DNA from: Cellvibrionaceae bacterium
GTDB lineage: Bacteria; Pseudomonadota; Gammaproteobacteria; Pseudomonadales; Cellvibrionaceae
Assembly (NCBI GenBank): GCA_025800435.1
Contig: JAOXRV010000274.1
Span: forward strand, 1 to 10,796
DNA: 10,796 nucleotides
Direction: 5' to 3'
The notes under the pieces were generated by a model. It did not search any database. It saw nothing but the letters and a program-made list of their open reading frames with translations, and had not been told where the DNA came from. Made by a program: the position numbers and the translations under genes. Position 1 is the stretch's first letter, and each line of letters begins with the position of its first letter. Shown here piece after piece: positions 1-6,596 of this stretch.

Positions 1-85
1 GGTTGCCTTGGTCTTGGGCATAGACTGGCAGGCTCGCCGCGGTTGTGGTCGCTAAGGTGGCGATGACTATCGGTTGGTATCGCAT
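1..85 (-). CDS. N-terminus of an exported protein (partial, runs off left edge)
   Basis: An ATG at 85-83 on the minus strand opens a frame that stays open to the window edge (28 codons). It is preceded by a strong Shine-Dalgarno GAGGAG (complement of 92-97) at a 6-nt spacing. The peptide starts MRYQPIVIATLATTTAASLP and continues VYAQDQGN: a basic residue near the start, a mildly hydrophobic Ala/Thr-rich core and a VYA|Q signal-peptidase I site. This is a Sec signal peptide, so the product goes to the periplasm or outer membrane. The body lies outside the window. Signal peptides ending in AQ-rich sequence are common in TonB-dependent receptors of marine gammaproteobacteria, and such a receptor would fit beside a regulator and a catabolic hydrolase, but nothing visible proves this. 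The gene is downstream of the AraC regulator on the same strand, with a 116-nt gap that looks like its own control region. Confidence 0.7.
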   Translation of the reverse strand, partial: MRYQPIVIATLATTTAASLPVYAQDQGN

Positions 86-201
86 TGCTCACTCCTCAAG
101 TTTTTTATTATCACGATTAAGGCATTTATCGTTATCCGTAATTACCGATAGCTTGAGCCAAGGCCAAGCAAACGACAATGTCTGCTGTGGCCATATCCTT
201 A
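86..201 (-). promoter_or_regulatory. Upstream region of the exported-protein gene with a palindromic operator candidate
   Basis: This 116-nt gap lies between the AraC stop and the exported-protein start. It contains an 18-bp inverted repeat at 133-150, TATCCGTAATTACCGATA, perfect except for one C:C pair, with the 8-bp core GTAATTAC. Read on the minus strand, a -10-like GATAAT lies about 25 nt upstream of the ATG, but no convincing -35 is seen at the right distance. The palindrome would sit just upstream of, or within, the promoter, as expected for a dimeric repressor or activator. Which protein binds is unknown; AraC proteins normally use direct repeats, so a different regulator is possible. 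Confidence 0.4.
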
Positions 202-1224
202 TCATTTTTGGCCACGCAATTGCTGGGGCGTTTGAGCAAAATGTTTTTTTACACTGCGATAAAAACTGGGGGGCTGTTGGTAGCCCAATAAGTAACTGAT
301 TTCCTGTAATGGTAAATGAGTATTGCAAATATAATCAGCCGCCAGTTCCATTCGCACTTCGTTTACCAAACTGCGATAACTGCGGCCAACTTTTTGTAAG
401 CGGCGATGAAAGCTGTGGCTGGGCAGAGAAAATTCCGCCGCCATTTGCGCCAAACTGGGAAAGCCTTCGCGGGGTTTTAACAATAGGCGTTCGCGCACCT
501 GCTCGACCAAGTCGTTGGCGCTGGGCAATTGCCGGCGAATTTTTTGGTACTGGCGCCGGCTCAGCTCGGCCACCCCGGCATCGAAGCTGTTAAAGGGCTG
601 CTCATACCAGTGTGCGGCAAATGACAAACTCGACACATCGGCATCAAATTGAATCTGGCCCGCAAATAACTGACGGTAACTGTGGGCATACTCGGGCGCA
701 CTGTAGGCCAGTGTCATCTGCGCATCCCCAGCACTAGCCAGGGCAGGCAAACGCTGCAACAACCACTTCCAGGTGCCAAACAACCACTCTTCTGTCAGCG
801 CCCGGCGCCGTCCGGGTAGGTGCTCGATACCGCTCAAACCAATAATGACCCGGTTCTGCTCAAGCACCGTCTCGACCTGCAAGGGATGGTGCAGGGCCGA
901 GTCCGCGTGCAAACTCAATTGCCAGGATTTGCGCAGGTTCTCAGCACTTAGCATGGCGTAGGCCAACACCCCGAGATCGGTAATATCGTAGCTGTAACCC
1001 AAGCGCAGAAAAAAATCCGTATCACCTAGGGCTTCGGTACTGGCTTGCAATAAGCGGTAATACTGTTCAAAGCTAATCGCAGTAGCACCCTGCCCAGCCA
1101 ACAATTGTTGTAGCTGGGATCGACCCAGGTGTAATACCAGTGCCAGCTCGCGCTGACCCAGGGTAGCGGGATAATGTTGTAACTGCTGATAAAAGCGCAG
1201 CAAAAGGCGATTGGCATTTAGCAT
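202..1224 (-). CDS. AraC-family transcriptional regulator with arabinose-binding-like N-terminal domain
   Basis: This 340-aa protein has the size and layout of the arabinose-binding-domain class of AraC regulators (OruR/ArgR-like). Residues about 15-205 form the effector/dimerisation domain, with typical features such as a LGYSYDITDLGVLAYAM stretch. Residues about 240-337 form the AraC/XylS DNA-binding domain with two helix-turn-helix units: SLAQMAAEFSLPSHSFHRRL (about 257-276) and LQEISYLLGYQQPPSFYRSV (about 306-325). The second is the conserved signature helix region ending in HFAQTP. No clear Shine-Dalgarno precedes the ATG, so expression may be low. The gene is divergent from the amidohydrolase, with 132 nt between starts that hold direct repeats 21 bp apart. 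It very likely controls the amidohydrolase-GTPase unit and perhaps itself. The inducer cannot be deduced. Confidence 0.9.
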   Translation of the reverse strand: MLNANRLLLRFYQQLQHYPATLGQRELALVLHLGRSQLQQLLAGQGATAISFEQYYRLLQASTEALGDTDFFLRLGYSYDITDLGVLAYAMLSAENLRKSWQLSLHADSALHHPLQVETVLEQNRVIIGLSGIEHLPGRRRALTEEWLFGTWKWLLQRLPALASAGDAQMTLAYSAPEYAHSYRQLFAGQIQFDADVSSLSFAAHWYEQPFNSFDAGVAELSRRQYQKIRRQLPSANDLVEQVRERLLLKPREGFPSLAQMAAEFSLPSHSFHRRLQKVGRSYRSLVNEVRMELAADYICNTHLPLQEISYLLGYQQPPSFYRSVKKHFAQTPQQLRGQK

Positions 1225-1356
1225 GGTTGCGATTGGTTTTTAGGATTTGGGCAAAAGTGTTAAATAATGCTAGTCACTTGTCAATTTATGCTAGCGCTGC
1301 TTATCAAGCTCACTGCTAAGCTAGGCGCACATCCGTTTGCTGGGCAGGGGCGAGTC
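1225..1356. promoter_or_regulatory. Divergent promoter/operator region between araC-type regulator and amidohydrolase
   Basis: Two identical ATGCTAG heptamers occur at 1267-1273 and 1288-1294, exactly 21 bp apart; extending upstream, AAnTnATGCTAG is shared. A third GCTAG is at 1320-1324. Direct repeats with a two-helical-turn spacing match how AraC-family proteins bind paired half-sites. Between the first two boxes lie overlapping -35 candidates: TTGTCA at 1278-1283 on the plus strand (with TATCAA at 1302-1307, 18-bp spacer), and a perfect TTGACA on the minus strand (complement of 1279-1284, with a weak -10 at 1262-1257). The promoter calls are weak; the repeat geometry is the stronger evidence. 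Confidence 0.55.
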
Positions 1357-3108
1357 ATGTCATTTAGTCACAATTATTTATCCAGTCACACCGGCCAGGG
1401 TGCTGGCCTGGCCGACACAATCTTACGCAACGGTACAATCTATACGGTTGACCCATGCCAGCCCTGGGCCGAGGCGGTGGCAATTAAAGACGGCCACTTT
1501 TTGGCGGTGGGCAGCAATGAGCAGATACAAACCTACTGCGATCAGCACACCCAAGTAGTTGATTTACATGGTCGCTTTGCTATGCCCGGCCTATACGATA
1601 TGCACACCCACCCAGATCTGAGCCTGGCCCCCACTTATGCAGGCTATTACGAAACTCCGGTGGAGGACCCCAGTGTGGACGAGCTGCGCGAGTCACTGCT
1701 GCAATACGCCGAGGCCAGGCCCGAGCAGGAATGGATTTTTGGCCAGCACTTTGTCCACTTTCAATTTAAAAAAGCCGGCATTAACCCCGACAAACACTGG
1801 CTGGATTCGGTAATCAGTGATCGTCCGGTGGCGATCCACGATCGCTCTTGGGGCTGTATGTTGGTTAACAGCAAAGCGCTGGCGCTGGCCGGCATTGACG
1901 ACAACACCACTGACCCAAGCAACGGTTACATCGAGCGCGATCCACTCAGTGGTGAGGCCACCGGCATTTTGGTCGATGGTGGCTACGCCTTAATTCACGC
2001 GGTAATGCCGCCACCACCAGCAGCGGCGCTGGAGCGCGCCTACGGCGACGCGGTGCGCTACCAAAACAGCCGCGGCGTGGTCGGCAGTAAATATGTGCAC
2101 GTCTGTGAAAACCGCTTGGATGCCCTAAGAGCTCTGGACAATCGCGGCGAGTTAACGCTTCGAGTAGAGGCCGCAATTAGCTGGCAGGACGATTTATTTC
2201 CGGTTAAACGACGCTGGCAGTTACTGGCCGGCGAACGCCACTACTACCGCAGTAACCGCCTCAATGCCAACGCGGTAAAGTTTCACTTTGACGGCACCCA
2301 CGGCTCGTTTTCCTCTTACCTGGCCAGCCCCTGGCCCGGCGAGAGCGACTGGCGCGGCGGCCTCAACCTGAGCCCTGAGCATATTCACGATATGGTGGTG
2401 GATATGGATCGACGCGGCATCCGGGTGATCGCCCACTGTGTCGGCGATGGCGCCTCGGATATATATCTCGATGCCGTTGCTCGCGCCCGTGAAATCAATG
2501 GCGATAATGGCCCCATGCACCAGTGTGCCCACAGCACGGTACTGCTGGATGAAAACCTGCCGCGCTTTGCCCAGTTAAACGTAAGCGCAGAATTTTCGCC
2601 AGTGGGTTGGCTGCCCGAACCCTATGCCCGTGCCCGCGAAGTAATGGGGGCCGAACGCTTTGAGCGTATGTATAACTTTAAAGGGGTATTGGAAAACGGC
2701 GGCAATGCGGTGATGGGTACCGATTGGCCGGTATCCAATATCAATTGTTGGGCGGGTTTTGAAGCCATGATCACCCGCCAGCTACCCTGGAGCGACGACG
2801 ACGATAAATTTCACGGCGAGGGCATTAGCCTGGCCCAGGCAATTGAGGTGATGACTATTAACGGCGCCCGCTGCATGGGCATGGCCGCTGAGGCCGGTAG
2901 CATTGAAGCCGGCAAGCGGGCCGATATCATTGTGCTGGAGCGCAATTTATTCGAGCAACAAGTGCGAGGAAATATGCACAATATCCAGGTCGATTTAACC
3001 TTTGTCGACGGCCAATTGATGTGGGACCGCTTGGCCAATGAGCAAACCTTGGCGCTAAAGCCCAAATGGCGAGCGCATCAGGTGATCGATTTCTCCGACA
3101 AACACTGA
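1357..3108 (+). CDS. YtcJ-like metal-dependent amidohydrolase (amidohydrolase family 3)
   Basis: The 583-aa product carries the amidohydrolase superfamily signature: an N-terminal ADTILRNGTIYTVD strand set, MPGLYDMHTHPD with metal ligands H83 and H85, a probable carboxylated lysine K308 (AVKFHFDGTHG), ligand histidines H360 (VIAHCVGDG) and H392 (CAHSTV), and the catalytic aspartate D456 (MGTDWPV). Order and length match the YtcJ/NfdA (N-substituted formamide deformylase) group, cytoplasmic enzymes hydrolysing C-N bonds with zinc or another divalent metal. The substrate is unknown. I chose the ATG at 1357 because AGGGG lies 6 nt before its CGAGTC spacer; the upstream in-frame ATG at 1267 has no ribosome site, lies inside the operator repeats and adds 30 residues unlike the family. 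The next gene follows after 15 nt, so the two are probably co-transcribed. Confidence 0.88.
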   Translation: MSFSHNYLSSHTGQGAGLADTILRNGTIYTVDPCQPWAEAVAIKDGHFLAVGSNEQIQTYCDQHTQVVDLHGRFAMPGLYDMHTHPDLSLAPTYAGYYETPVEDPSVDELRESLLQYAEARPEQEWIFGQHFVHFQFKKAGINPDKHWLDSVISDRPVAIHDRSWGCMLVNSKALALAGIDDNTTDPSNGYIERDPLSGEATGILVDGGYALIHAVMPPPPAAALERAYGDAVRYQNSRGVVGSKYVHVCENRLDALRALDNRGELTLRVEAAISWQDDLFPVKRRWQLLAGERHYYRSNRLNANAVKFHFDGTHGSFSSYLASPWPGESDWRGGLNLSPEHIHDMVVDMDRRGIRVIAHCVGDGASDIYLDAVARAREINGDNGPMHQCAHSTVLLDENLPRFAQLNVSAEFSPVGWLPEPYARAREVMGAERFERMYNFKGVLENGGNAVMGTDWPVSNINCWAGFEAMITRQLPWSDDDDKFHGEGISLAQAIEVMTINGARCMGMAAEAGSIEAGKRADIIVLERNLFEQQVRGNMHNIQVDLTFVDGQLMWDRLANEQTLALKPKWRAHQVIDFSDKH

Positions 3109-3123
3109 GACCGGGGCTGCGCC

Positions 3124-4038
3124 ATGGCAAAAATAGCCGCGAGTTTAATCTGTGGGTTTCTGGGAGCGGGCAAAACCAGTCTGCTTAACTATATTCTCAA
3201 CAGCAGTGCCGACCTCAGCGATACCGTGGTAATGGTCAACGATTTTGGCGCAATCAATGTGGACGCCGAGCTGCTGATCAGCGCCGAGCAAAAAACCATT
3301 GCCCTGAGCAACGGCTGCCTATGTTGCAGTGTCGAGGATGATTTAATCGGCCAGCTGCTACTGCTGAGCCAGAGCAAGCCCAGGCCTAAGCGACTGCTGA
3401 TTGAAACCAGTGGTATTGCCGACCCCAACCGGGTGTTGCACTGTTTTAACTACCCCCAACTGCAGCCCCACTATTATATTGATGCGGTATTAACCCTGGT
3501 GGATATCGAACAGTTTAACGACCTCGAACGAGACAGCAGGCAACTGGCCGAGGCCCAGTTATGCGCAGCCGATATTCTGGTGCTTAACAAAATCGATCTT
3601 ATCGGCGCTGAACAAATAGAAGATTTTCTGGGCCAGTGGCGTTTTCCCAGCAGCCGAGTTATTCAAACCCAATGGGGTAGAGTTGCGGCCGAACTAATAT
3701 TTGATCTCGGCCACGACCCCAGTAAAGATAAGCCCCAGCAGCGAGCCCCGGCCTTTAGCCGGGGCCACTGGCAGCGGCCAGGCCCGATCGAGGGGGCCAA
3801 ATTACAACAGGCCCTAAGCCAACTGCCCGCGGAGGTTTACCGGGTAAAAGGCTGGGTTCAACTGCACGGCCGCGAAGGCGAAGCTCTGGTGTTGCAACAG
3901 GTCGGCCAGCGCTTACAAATACTCAGCGATCACAGCCCCCAGGCAGCGCCAGGGCGTGGCAATCAATTGGTGTTTATCGGCGCCGAGGGTGTGGATATGC
4001 CGCAGTTGCTCGAAAGGTTTGAACGGGGACTGGTTTAG
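3124..4038 (+). CDS. CobW/COG0523-family GTPase, putative metallochaperone
   Basis: This 304-aa protein is a complete G3E GTPase. The Walker A/P-loop GFLGAGKTS is at residues 11-19. The metal-binding CxCC motif (GCLCCSV) is at C65/C67/C68, LLIETSG is the switch II/Walker B segment, and NKID at 155-158 is the guanine-specificity motif. A CobW C-terminal domain follows at about 235-303 (EVYRVKGWVQL). The His-rich stretch found in many zinc members is missing. Family members bind Zn, Co or Fe through CxCC and hand it to client metalloenzymes using GTP. The gene starts 15 nt after the amidohydrolase stop with only a weak GGGG ribosome site, which suggests coupling to it, so the hydrolase is the obvious candidate client. 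It is unlikely to be the cobalamin-pathway CobW itself, as no B12 genes are near. Confidence 0.9.
   Translation: MAKIAASLICGFLGAGKTSLLNYILNSSADLSDTVVMVNDFGAINVDAELLISAEQKTIALSNGCLCCSVEDDLIGQLLLLSQSKPRPKRLLIETSGIADPNRVLHCFNYPQLQPHYYIDAVLTLVDIEQFNDLERDSRQLAEAQLCAADILVLNKIDLIGAEQIEDFLGQWRFPSSRVIQTQWGRVAAELIFDLGHDPSKDKPQQRAPAFSRGHWQRPGPIEGAKLQQALSQLPAEVYRVKGWVQLHGREGEALVLQQVGQRLQILSDHSPQAAPGRGNQLVFIGAEGVDMPQLLERFERGLV
3745..3765 (+). other. GC-rich perfect hairpin inside the GTPase gene
   Basis: GCCCCGGC at 3745-3752 pairs perfectly with GCCGGGGC at 3758-3765 around the 5-nt loop CTTTA. It falls in the linker between the GTPase and C-terminal domains, the place where homologues often carry variable His-rich insertions. 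It has no U-tract and the reading frame continues through it, so it is not a terminator. It may simply reflect GC-rich codons (A-P-A-F-S-R-G), or could slow ribosomes between domains. Confidence 0.35.
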
Positions 4039-4054
4039 CTAAGATACCCCTAAA

Positions 4055-5560
4055 TTACTCGGCCAATAAATAAATCGCCAGCGCCCGGCGTTTAGCAATA
4101 TCCAGTGGGTAAGCGGGCATGGGCGCATTGGGGCTCAGGAAATAATTCGCCAACTGGGCCATGCTATAGCGGCTGGAGAGGCCGTCCAGGGTTTTACCGC
4201 CGGCCTCGCCCTCGCCGTTAAATAGGTGGCAGCTGGCACAGGGGTATTGCTGATACAGGGCTTCACCCTCGGCGATGCCAACGCGAAGCTCCTCGGTGCT
4301 AAGGCTGGCAAATTGCTTGTCTTCAATTTTTTTCGCGGCCAAATCCACCAGGGTATTTTGGGCCTGCTGGTAGCAGACCCGGTAGATGGAACCGGCGTAA
4401 TCGTCGGAGATATAAACACAGCCATCCTGGCCCTCGGCAATATCCACCGGCCGGCCGATCACATCTTCGTTTAACTCAAAGCCCGATAGAAAATCCCAGC
4501 TGCTGATACTGCCGTCCTCGGCCCAGTGCAACGACACAACTTTATAGCCATCGGCTTTGCTGCGGTTCCAGGAGCCGTGTAAAGCGACCAGCGCCGAGCG
4601 TTCAAAACCCTCGGGCATATGGGCTCGGCGAATAAAGCGAATTCCCAGGGGCGCATTGTGGGCCTTAAAGCCAAACACCGGCTGCACATCGCTTTGCTGA
4701 CGAGCCTCTTGGCCCGCGCCAAAGTCGGGGTCTAGATCCCCAAAACCGTTGATATAGGGCCAGCCATAAGATTTGCCCCGCTCAATTTTATTCAGCTCGC
4801 ACACCGGGTAGTCATCGCCCAGCAAGTCGCGGCCATTGTCGGTGGCGTACACTTGATTATCCCAGGGGGCCACATCCAGGCCGACACTATTGCGCAGGCC
4901 AGCGGCGTAAATCTGGCCATTTTTGCCGTCTAGGTCGTAGCTCATAATAGTGGCGCGGCGCTTGTCTTGCTCGATACAGACATTACAAGTCGAGCCGATA
5001 CTGAGCAGCAATTTACCTTGGTAAATACGAATCGATTTACTGCGGTGGTTACCGCTGTCGGGCAGTTCGGTAATAATACGCTGATAGGGGCCGGTGGCCA
5101 CGCCCCGCTCCTGGTCAAAGGGCAGGCGGCCGACGGCATTGGTCTCGGCGATATAAAGCCAATCGCGGTAAAATTCTAAATCGTTGGGCCCCTTAAGCCC
5201 GTCGAGAATTAATTCCTGGCCATCGTGGCGGGCATCGCCATTGGCATCGCGTTTTAATAACACCAGCTGGCCATCCCGAGACAACACCGCCAGCAGATCC
5301 CCGCCCCGACTCACTTCGATAAAGCGCACCTTGGGTAGGCCCTCGGCGTAGCGGCCGACGCTGAAACCGGCGGGTACTTTAAGGCGCTCGGCCACGGTGC
5401 TGGCCGCTGGCGCCTCCACACTGTAGCCGATAGCGACATTGAGAATGGCCTTGATACTGGCGATAGACAAGGGGCCAAAGCTGAGCAGGCCGACTAACAC
5501 AATAGCGAGCAGAACAATCAGGGCGAGCAGAGCCCACAATAGCTTTTTCAAAATAGACAC
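4055..5560 (-). CDS. Membrane-anchored PQQ-type sugar/sorbosone dehydrogenase fused to cytochrome c
   Basis: The 501-aa product has an uncleaved-looking N-terminal membrane helix (about residues 7-29). A six-bladed beta-propeller of the soluble glucose/sorbosone dehydrogenase type (COG2133) follows at about 55-400, then a C-terminal cytochrome c domain. Propeller hallmarks are SGNHRSKSIR (H172 is a candidate catalytic base), SIGSTCNVC (187-195), AAGLRNSVGLD, HGSWNR (328-333) and GRPVDIAEGQDG (369-380). Haem c attaches at CASCH (441-445), with M481 in APMPAY the likely axial ligand. The enzyme should sit on the periplasmic face, oxidise a sugar, alcohol or aldehyde with PQQ and pass electrons through its own haem to the respiratory chain. 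The start is GTG at 5560-5558, preceded by AAGGGGA. It converges on the GTPase gene with a 16-nt gap and no obvious terminator. The substrate is unknown, and no PQQ biosynthesis genes are in the window. Confidence 0.85.
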   Translation of the reverse strand: MSILKKLLWALLALIVLLAIVLVGLLSFGPLSIASIKAILNVAIGYSVEAPAASTVAERLKVPAGFSVGRYAEGLPKVRFIEVSRGGDLLAVLSRDGQLVLLKRDANGDARHDGQELILDGLKGPNDLEFYRDWLYIAETNAVGRLPFDQERGVATGPYQRIITELPDSGNHRSKSIRIYQGKLLLSIGSTCNVCIEQDKRRATIMSYDLDGKNGQIYAAGLRNSVGLDVAPWDNQVYATDNGRDLLGDDYPVCELNKIERGKSYGWPYINGFGDLDPDFGAGQEARQQSDVQPVFGFKAHNAPLGIRFIRRAHMPEGFERSALVALHGSWNRSKADGYKVVSLHWAEDGSISSWDFLSGFELNEDVIGRPVDIAEGQDGCVYISDDYAGSIYRVCYQQAQNTLVDLAAKKIEDKQFASLSTEELRVGIAEGEALYQQYPCASCHLFNGEGEAGGKTLDGLSSRYSMAQLANYFLSPNAPMPAYPLDIAKRRALAIYLLAE

Positions 5561-5668
5561 AGGTTTCCCCTTGTTTTTTATTATGGCTTAACAGGCTGTT
5601 AGAAGAGTCAGTTGGCAGACTAGCACAGTTTTGCTTATAGTTGAGGCATCGCCCCAAAGAGAAATATC
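5561..5668. promoter_or_regulatory. Divergent promoter region, PQQ dehydrogenase / LuxR-type regulator
   Basis: A plus-strand promoter for the LuxR gene is visible: TTGGCA (5612-5617), 18-bp spacer, TATAGT (5636-5641), each hexamer matching five of six consensus positions, giving a leader of roughly 20 nt. Eleven bases upstream of the -35 is a perfect 13-bp inverted repeat TAACAGGCTGTTA (5589-5601), a plausible operator shared by both divergent genes. On the minus strand an A/T-rich stretch precedes the AAGGGGA ribosome site of the dehydrogenase, but no clear hexamer pair is seen there. Confidence 0.5.
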
Positions 5669-6529
5669 ATGCCAAAACAGGCCCGCGACATAGCCCTTGC
5701 CCCCATCGAAATAGACAGCTTAGCTAAGGCCACCGAAGCCATTGGCAGCGAGGCTTTTTACCCGGCCCTGCAAGGGTTTTGCCAGCAAATTTGTGCCGCT
5801 GACAGCCTGGTGCTTATTGCCTTTGGACGCCAGCACCAACCCGAGCTATTGTGGGAGTTTACCCGCCCCGGTTTGATCGACAAGGGCGCCAGCATGGAAA
5901 ACTACCTAGCCGGGGCCTATTTGCTCGACCCCTATTACCAGGCCTGGCTGGAAGGCCAGCCCAGCGGCCTATACCACCTGCGCGACATAGCCCCGGATGA
6001 TTTTGGCCACAGCGAGTACTATCGCCAGTACTACCAATACGCCAATTTTAACGACGAGCTGGGGCTATTATGGCAGCGCCCCGATGGCCATTGCGTGCAT
6101 ATTTCGCTGGCCAGTGCAGCGGGCTTTAGCCTGGCCCAGCAGCAGCGTTTACAAGCGCTGAGTCCGATCCTGCTGGCGCTGGCAGCCCAGCAGTGGCAGC
6201 AAACCAGCCAGCTTGAGCAAAACCCCATGCACCAGCAGTTGCAGCGTGCCTTTGCCGAGTTTGGCAGTTCCCTGCTGACCCAGCGCGAGGGGGAGATTGC
6301 GCGCCTATTGCTGCACGGTCATTCCAGTAAATCCATGGCCGCGCGCCTGGGTATCTCCCAAGAGACCATAAAGGGCCATAAGCGCAACCTCTACCAAAAG
6401 CTGGATATCAGCTCCCAGGCGGAGCTGTTTTCGCTATTTTTGGGCGCCCTGAGCCTGGTCAACAGCGACAGCCTGGGCGACCCACTGACGACCTACCTAA
6501 AGCCGGCCTACCACAAACCAACCCTATAG
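5669..6529 (+). CDS. LuxR-type helix-turn-helix transcriptional regulator
   Basis: In this 286-aa protein the C-terminal LuxR/GerE DNA-binding domain is clear: LTQREGEIARLLLHGHSSKS begins at residue 203, followed by AARLGISQETIKGHKRNLYQ KLDISSQAELF. The N-terminal about 190 residues form an uncharacterised sensor-like domain with YLAGAYLLDPYYQAW and GLYHLRDIAPDDF segments. It does not show the spaced Trp/Tyr/Asp pattern of acyl-homoserine-lactone receptors and has no phospho-acceptor receiver domain, so it is probably a small-molecule-responsive regulator rather than a quorum sensor or response regulator. A 24-residue tail follows the DNA-binding domain. The aminotransferase starts 67 nt downstream on the same strand, so the two are likely co-transcribed, with the regulator controlling amine or amino-acid turnover. 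The ATG has a modest AAAGAGA ribosome site. Confidence 0.85.
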   Translation: MPKQARDIALAPIEIDSLAKATEAIGSEAFYPALQGFCQQICAADSLVLIAFGRQHQPELLWEFTRPGLIDKGASMENYLAGAYLLDPYYQAWLEGQPSGLYHLRDIAPDDFGHSEYYRQYYQYANFNDELGLLWQRPDGHCVHISLASAAGFSLAQQQRLQALSPILLALAAQQWQQTSQLEQNPMHQQLQRAFAEFGSSLLTQREGEIARLLLHGHSSKSMAARLGISQETIKGHKRNLYQKLDISSQAELFSLFLGALSLVNSDSLGDPLTTYLKPAYHKPTL

Positions 6530-6596
6530 GGGCATAGCCACTGGCGCCGGCCTGGCTTAGGCTTAGGCGCAACAATAGACCAAATAGGGCCACAGC

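Noticed and set aside
309..593. Plus-strand 94-codon frame opposite the AraC DNA-binding domain
   Set aside because: It is a shadow of the well-supported AraC frame, with Pro/Arg-rich composition and no motif.
1267..1356. In-frame N-terminal extension of the amidohydrolase from the ATG at 1267
   Set aside because: There is no ribosome site before it, it overlaps the direct-repeat operator, and its 30 residues do not resemble the family N-terminus; the ATG at 1357 has a good AGGGG site.
3745..3765. Strong hairpin as a transcription terminator in the GTPase gene
   Set aside because: No T-tract follows and the conserved CobW C-terminal domain continues in frame beyond it.
4039..4054. Terminator between the convergent GTPase and PQQ dehydrogenase genes
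   Set aside because: The 16-nt gap has no inverted repeat or T-run; termination, if any, must use sequence inside the genes or Rho.
6530..6596. Separate promoter between the LuxR-type gene and the aminotransferase
   Set aside because: Only short GC-rich repeats (TTAGGC twice) are visible, with no -35/-10 pair; read-through from the upstream promoter is simpler.
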